A model generated the notes under the pieces. It did not search any database. It saw only the letters and a list, made by a program, of their open reading frames with translations, and had not been told where the DNA came from. From Rathayibacter sp. VKM Ac-2804 (GTDB lineage: Bacteria; Actinomycetota; Actinomycetes; Actinomycetales; Microbacteriaceae), in contig NZ_CP047420.1 of the NCBI RefSeq assembly GCF_009866655.1, forward strand, positions 3,906,001-3,970,000: DNA of 64,000 nt, given 5' to 3'. This document shows positions 61,310 to 64,000 of this stretch, piece by piece; the stretch's first letter is position 1; every line of letters starts with the position of its first letter. Position numbers and translations under genes: made by a program.

Positions 61310-62502
61310 CGCGGCAGCTCCCCGGAGACGACGCGGCCGCGCGAGACGACGGCGACGATGTTCTCGGCGCGCAGGTCGTCGATGCTCTCCCACGGGCGGC
61401 CTCGGAGCACGACGAAGTCGGCGCCGAAGCCCGGAGCGAGGCGGCCGACCTTCGCACCGAGTCCGACGACGGCCGCGGCGTCCGAGGTGGCCGCGACGAG
61501 CGCCCGCTCGGACGTCCAGCCGAACGACTCGCGCATCCGCCGCACCTCGTCGAGCTGCTCGCCCCAGTCGACGTAGACGCCGTTCGCGTCGGTGCCGAGC
61601 ACGAAGCGCACCCCGGCCTCGCCCGCGGCGAGGAAGCCCGCGTCGCGCACGGCGACCACGTCCTGCGCCTTGAGCGACGCCTCCGGCGACGACGGCGCCC
61701 GGCCGGCCGCGATCACGTCGTTGATGAAGAGGGTCGGCGCGACGGGCAGGTTCCGCTCGACGAGCGTGGCCCAGTGCTGCGGGCCGATCGCGGTGCCGTG
61801 CTCGATCGAGTCGACGCCGAGCGCGAGCGCGCGGTCGAGGCCGACGACGGAGTGGGTGTGCGCCGCGACCGGCATCCCGAGCGCGTGCGCCTCGTCGATG
61901 GTGGCGGCGATCTCCTCGTCGGTCTGGTTCCGCCAGCCGACCTTGTCGCCCATCGAGAGCACGCCGCCGCTGGTGTAGATCTTGATGCCGTCCGCGCCGG
62001 CCCGCGCCCAGGTGCGCACCAGGCGGCGGCACTCGTCGGGGCTGTCGGCGACGCGGTCGCGGTGCGGGTAGTGCGGCGGCACGAAGAGGTCGCCGTGGCC
62101 GGCGGTCATGCCGACGGCGCCGTGGGTGACGATCCGCGGACCCTCCGCGATGCCCTGCTCGAACATCCGCGCCACGGTCATCTGCAGCTCGTCGGCACCG
62201 AGGTCGCGCAGCGTGGTGACGCCCGCGCGAGCCGCCTTCCGCGCATTGTTCGCGATGTGGAAGACGCGCTCCTCGCGCGGGGTGACCAGCGGCCAGGAGG
62301 CGAAGTCGGCCGTGCCCTCGCCGGAGTAGGCGCCGAGGTGCACATGGGTGTCGACGAGGCCGGGGATTATCGAGAGCCCGCCGCCGTCGCCCGCCGCCCC
62401 CTCGACGGAGGCGATCGCGTCGCCGCTCCAGGCCAGGGTCGCCGTGCCGAGGGCGCGGGTGCCGTCCCAGACGGCGCCGGTGATGCTCGTGGTGGTGCTC
62501 AT
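61306..62502 (-). CDS. Metal-dependent amidohydrolase (imidazolonepropionase/prolidase-like)
   Basis: A 398-aa amidohydrolase. Metal ligands and landmarks: PGLVDTHVHLGAYSGEG (HxH, about residues 59-75), GADGIKIYTSGG with the probable carboxylated Lys (about 177), AAHTHSVVG (His near 211), SIEHGT (His near 230), and LGTDANGVY (Asp near 302). ATG 62502 begins the domain; upstream in-frame codons are Arg-rich spacer. It opens the enzyme part of the cluster and is 8 bp from the permease stop. Substrate unknown. Confidence 0.9.
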   Translation of the reverse strand: MSTTTSITGAVWDGTRALGTATLAWSGDAIASVEGAAGDGGGLSIIPGLVDTHVHLGAYSGEGTADFASWPLVTPREERVFHIANNARKAARAGVTTLRDLGADELQMTVARMFEQGIAEGPRIVTHGAVGMTAGHGDLFVPPHYPHRDRVADSPDECRRLVRTWARAGADGIKIYTSGGVLSMGDKVGWRNQTDEEIAATIDEAHALGMPVAAHTHSVVGLDRALALGVDSIEHGTAIGPQHWATLVERNLPVAPTLFINDVIAAGRAPSSPEASLKAQDVVAVRDAGFLAAGEAGVRFVLGTDANGVYVDWGEQLDEVRRMRESFGWTSERALVAATSDAAAVVGLGAKVGRLAPGFGADFVVLRGRPWESIDDLRAENIVAVVSRGRVVSGELPR

Positions 62503-62510
62503 GTCCGTCC

Positions 62511-63362
62511 TCAGTTCTGTCCGCCGAAGCGGACGGCTGCCAGTCGCTCGCCGATCGCGACGACCGCGTAGGCGACGACTCCCAGCGCCGTGATCACCGC
62601 GAGCGACGCCCACAGCTCGTCGTAGCGGAACCCGGCGGAGGCGCGCTGCACCGCACCGCCGAGGCCCTGCCCCGTCGCCAGCCACTCGGCCAGCATCGCG
62701 CCGCTGAGCGCGGAGGGCACCGCGACCTTGGCGGCCGCGAAGATCGCCGGCACCGCGGTCGGCAGCGCCACCTTGAGCAGCACGTCCAGCGGCGAGCCGC
62801 CGTAGACCGAGACCAGCTCGAAGGACTCGCGCGAGAGCGAGCGGAGGCCGAAGCCGACCGTGACCAGCGCGGGGAAGAACACCGCGATCGCGCCGACGGT
62901 GGCGACGGCGCCGATCCCGTTGCCGATCGCCAGGGTCACCAGCGGCGTCACCACGATCAGCGGCATCGACTTCAGCAGCATCGCGATCGGCATCACCGTC
63001 GCCTCGAGCGAGCGGATCAGCACGAAGAGAACCGCGATCGCGAGAGCGACCAGCAGGCCCGCGACGTAGCCGACGAGCGCGTCGACGGCCGTCACGCCGA
63101 GGTTGCCGAAGACGATCGCGCGGTTCTCCGCGGCGTCCGCCTCGACGAAGAGGTACTCGGCGACGTCGGTCGGCGTCTTGCCCAGCAGCGGCGAGATGTC
63201 GGTGATCGCGAGGAAGGCGTACCAGAACGCGAGCGCGAGGACCGCGGCGACGGCGAGCGGCACGAGCTCGCCGCGGACGATGCGGAGCACCATCCGGCCG
63301 GTGAGGTCGCTCGGCCGGCGGGCGGCTCGCGACGAGGAGGGGGTGCGGGTGGCGGTGCTCAT
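62511..63362 (-). CDS. ABC transporter permease (SsuC/ThiX/TauC-like), second of pair
   Basis: A 283-aa BPD-type permease with six hydrophobic segments after a Ser/Arg-rich start. The EAA-type loop is visible as ELVSVYGGSPLDVLLKVALPTAVPAIF near residue 190, and SALSGAMLAEWLATGQGLGG follows, typical of nitrate/sulfonate/pyrimidine-type importers. ATG 63362 overlaps the preceding permease gene by 4 bp. It acts with its partner to import the substrate of the adjacent deaminase/amidohydrolase enzymes. Confidence 0.9.
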   Translation of the reverse strand: MSTATRTPSSSRAARRPSDLTGRMVLRIVRGELVPLAVAAVLALAFWYAFLAITDISPLLGKTPTDVAEYLFVEADAAENRAIVFGNLGVTAVDALVGYVAGLLVALAIAVLFVLIRSLEATVMPIAMLLKSMPLIVVTPLVTLAIGNGIGAVATVGAIAVFFPALVTVGFGLRSLSRESFELVSVYGGSPLDVLLKVALPTAVPAIFAAAKVAVPSALSGAMLAEWLATGQGLGGAVQRASAGFRYDELWASLAVITALGVVAYAVVAIGERLAAVRFGGQN

Positions 63363-64000
63363 ACGACGCCTCCCGTGCTGCGGGCGACCTCGACGCGAGT
63401 GCGGCGGCGAGCGGCGCGCGGGCGGCCGACGACCAGCGGCATCAGCCAGCGGCCGAGCGCCGCGATCAGCGCGTAGCCGATGATCGTGACGAGTCCGCTG
63501 GTGACGGCGAAGGCCCAGGCCCGCTCGACGTCCATCTGGCGCTGCGCGACCGCGAGGGCGACGCCGAGGCCGGTGGTCACTCCGCCGAGGTACTCGCCGA
63601 GCACGGCACCGAGGATGGCCGCCGGCACGCCGACCTGCAGCGCGGTGATCGTCGCGGGCACGGCCGCGATGGCCTGCACCTTGACGATCTTCGCCCAGCG
63701 TCCGCCGCGGTAGGCGGAGACGAGGTCGAGCGCGGTGCGCGGGGCCGAGCGGACGCCGAGCAGCGCGCCGATCAGGGTGGTGAAGAAGACGAGCAGCGCC
63801 GCGAGGAAGATCGAGGTGGTGCGGCCGCCGAAGATCACCAGGATGACCGGGCCGACCGCGGTCAGCGGCAGGCAGTGGCTGATCACGCCGATCTGCTCGA
63901 TCACGCGGTGGGTCCACGGGAGCAGCAGCGCGACGGCGGCCAGCGCCAGCGCCGCGAGGTTGCCCCAGAGGTAGCCCTGGCCGGCGGCGAGCACGGTGTC
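63359..64000 (-). CDS. ABC transporter permease (SsuC/ThiX/TauC-like), partial at window end
   Basis: At least 213 residues, cut at its 5' end by the window edge; the frame stays open to 64000. Visible features are hydrophobic segments, LVSAYRGGRWAKIVKVQAIAAVP (EAA loop) and AILGAVLGEYLGGVTTGLG. An in-frame GTG at 63994 exists, but the protein should extend further upstream by comparison with its partner (283 aa). The pair probably forms a heterodimeric channel. The ATPase and binding protein must lie beyond the window. Confidence 0.88.
   Translation of the reverse strand, partial: DTVLAAGQGYLWGNLAALALAAVALLLPWTHRVIEQIGVISHCLPLTAVGPVILVIFGGRTTSIFLAALLVFFTTLIGALLGVRSAPRTALDLVSAYRGGRWAKIVKVQAIAAVPATITALQVGVPAAILGAVLGEYLGGVTTGLGVALAVAQRQMDVERAWAFAVTSGLVTIIGYALIAALGRWLMPLVVGRPRAARRRTRVEVARSTGGVV

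Overview
The window is GC-rich, densely coded actinobacterial DNA. It has many GTG starts, frequent 4-bp start/stop overlaps, DtxR/IdeR-type and Zur-type metal boxes and LAxTG (sortase E type) wall-anchor tails. Palindromic interspersed repeats carrying the phrase tcgatacgcccc...ggggctactcgacc are scattered between genes. Together these point to Microbacteriaceae, most likely Rathayibacter or a close relative; this is inferred from style and repeats, not from a marker gene. I saw no rRNA, tRNA or CRISPR array.

Layout. 89-4168: iron-siderophore ABC importer behind a DtxR/IdeR box. 4270-4490: repeats. 4579-6454: an SDR oxidoreductase, then an Abi_2/HEPN gene broken by one internal stop, inserted between two 39-bp copies of the SDR gene's 3' end. 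6488-15688: a carbohydrate/acid catabolic block (PEP-hydrolase-like and Tm-1-like proteins on the minus strand, a divergent MocR regulator, then oxidoreductase, ABC importer, cupin, isomerase). 15689-24040: a lower-GC island whose core (16501-22941) is a tightly coupled five-gene operon: DNA methyltransferase, 67-aa protein, SMC/Rad50-like ATPase, 322-aa unknown, SIR2-domain protein. This is the best candidate for an undescribed defence system. 24137-28441: a SipW-type secretion operon with two Ser/His signal peptidases, one fused to a substrate-like module, and their probable substrates. 28469-31660: M18 aminopeptidase, then a DUF2231-Rieske gene flanked by a duplication of the aminopeptidase 3' end. 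31660-37586: N-terminally truncated DUF5107/TPR gene, AraC and LacI regulators, and a ThuA/oxidoreductase operon with a LacI-type operator. 37960-42347: a wall-anchored beta-propeller/phytase-like protein, a dense repeat cluster and a frameshifted proline-rich repeat protein. 42506-50679: two-component system, APH-like phosphotransferase, sugar ABC importer, PucR regulator. 50841-52862: a wall-anchored repeat protein. 52935-59696: a zinc regulon (aztABCD plus a second AztD-like protein, ArsR/AztR-like sensor, cysteine-free bL36, CobW-like protein) with two Zur boxes. 59865-64000: adenosine deaminase, RidA, amidohydrolase and two ABC permeases, the last cut by the window edge.

How the parts work together. 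The two metal regions form coherent regulons (Fe via DtxR/IdeR, Zn via Zur plus an ArsR sensor). The sugar blocks each pair a lipoprotein/permease importer with oxidoreductases and a local regulator; their ATPase subunits are not in the window, so a shared MsiK-type ATPase is likely. The island stands out by base composition, by overlapping gene ends, and by degenerate flanks without recognisable genes. At two places (SDR tail and aminopeptidase tail) a single-gene cargo of roughly 1.1-1.3 kb sits between direct copies of a neighbour's 3' end, suggesting the same type of insertion or recombination event happened twice.
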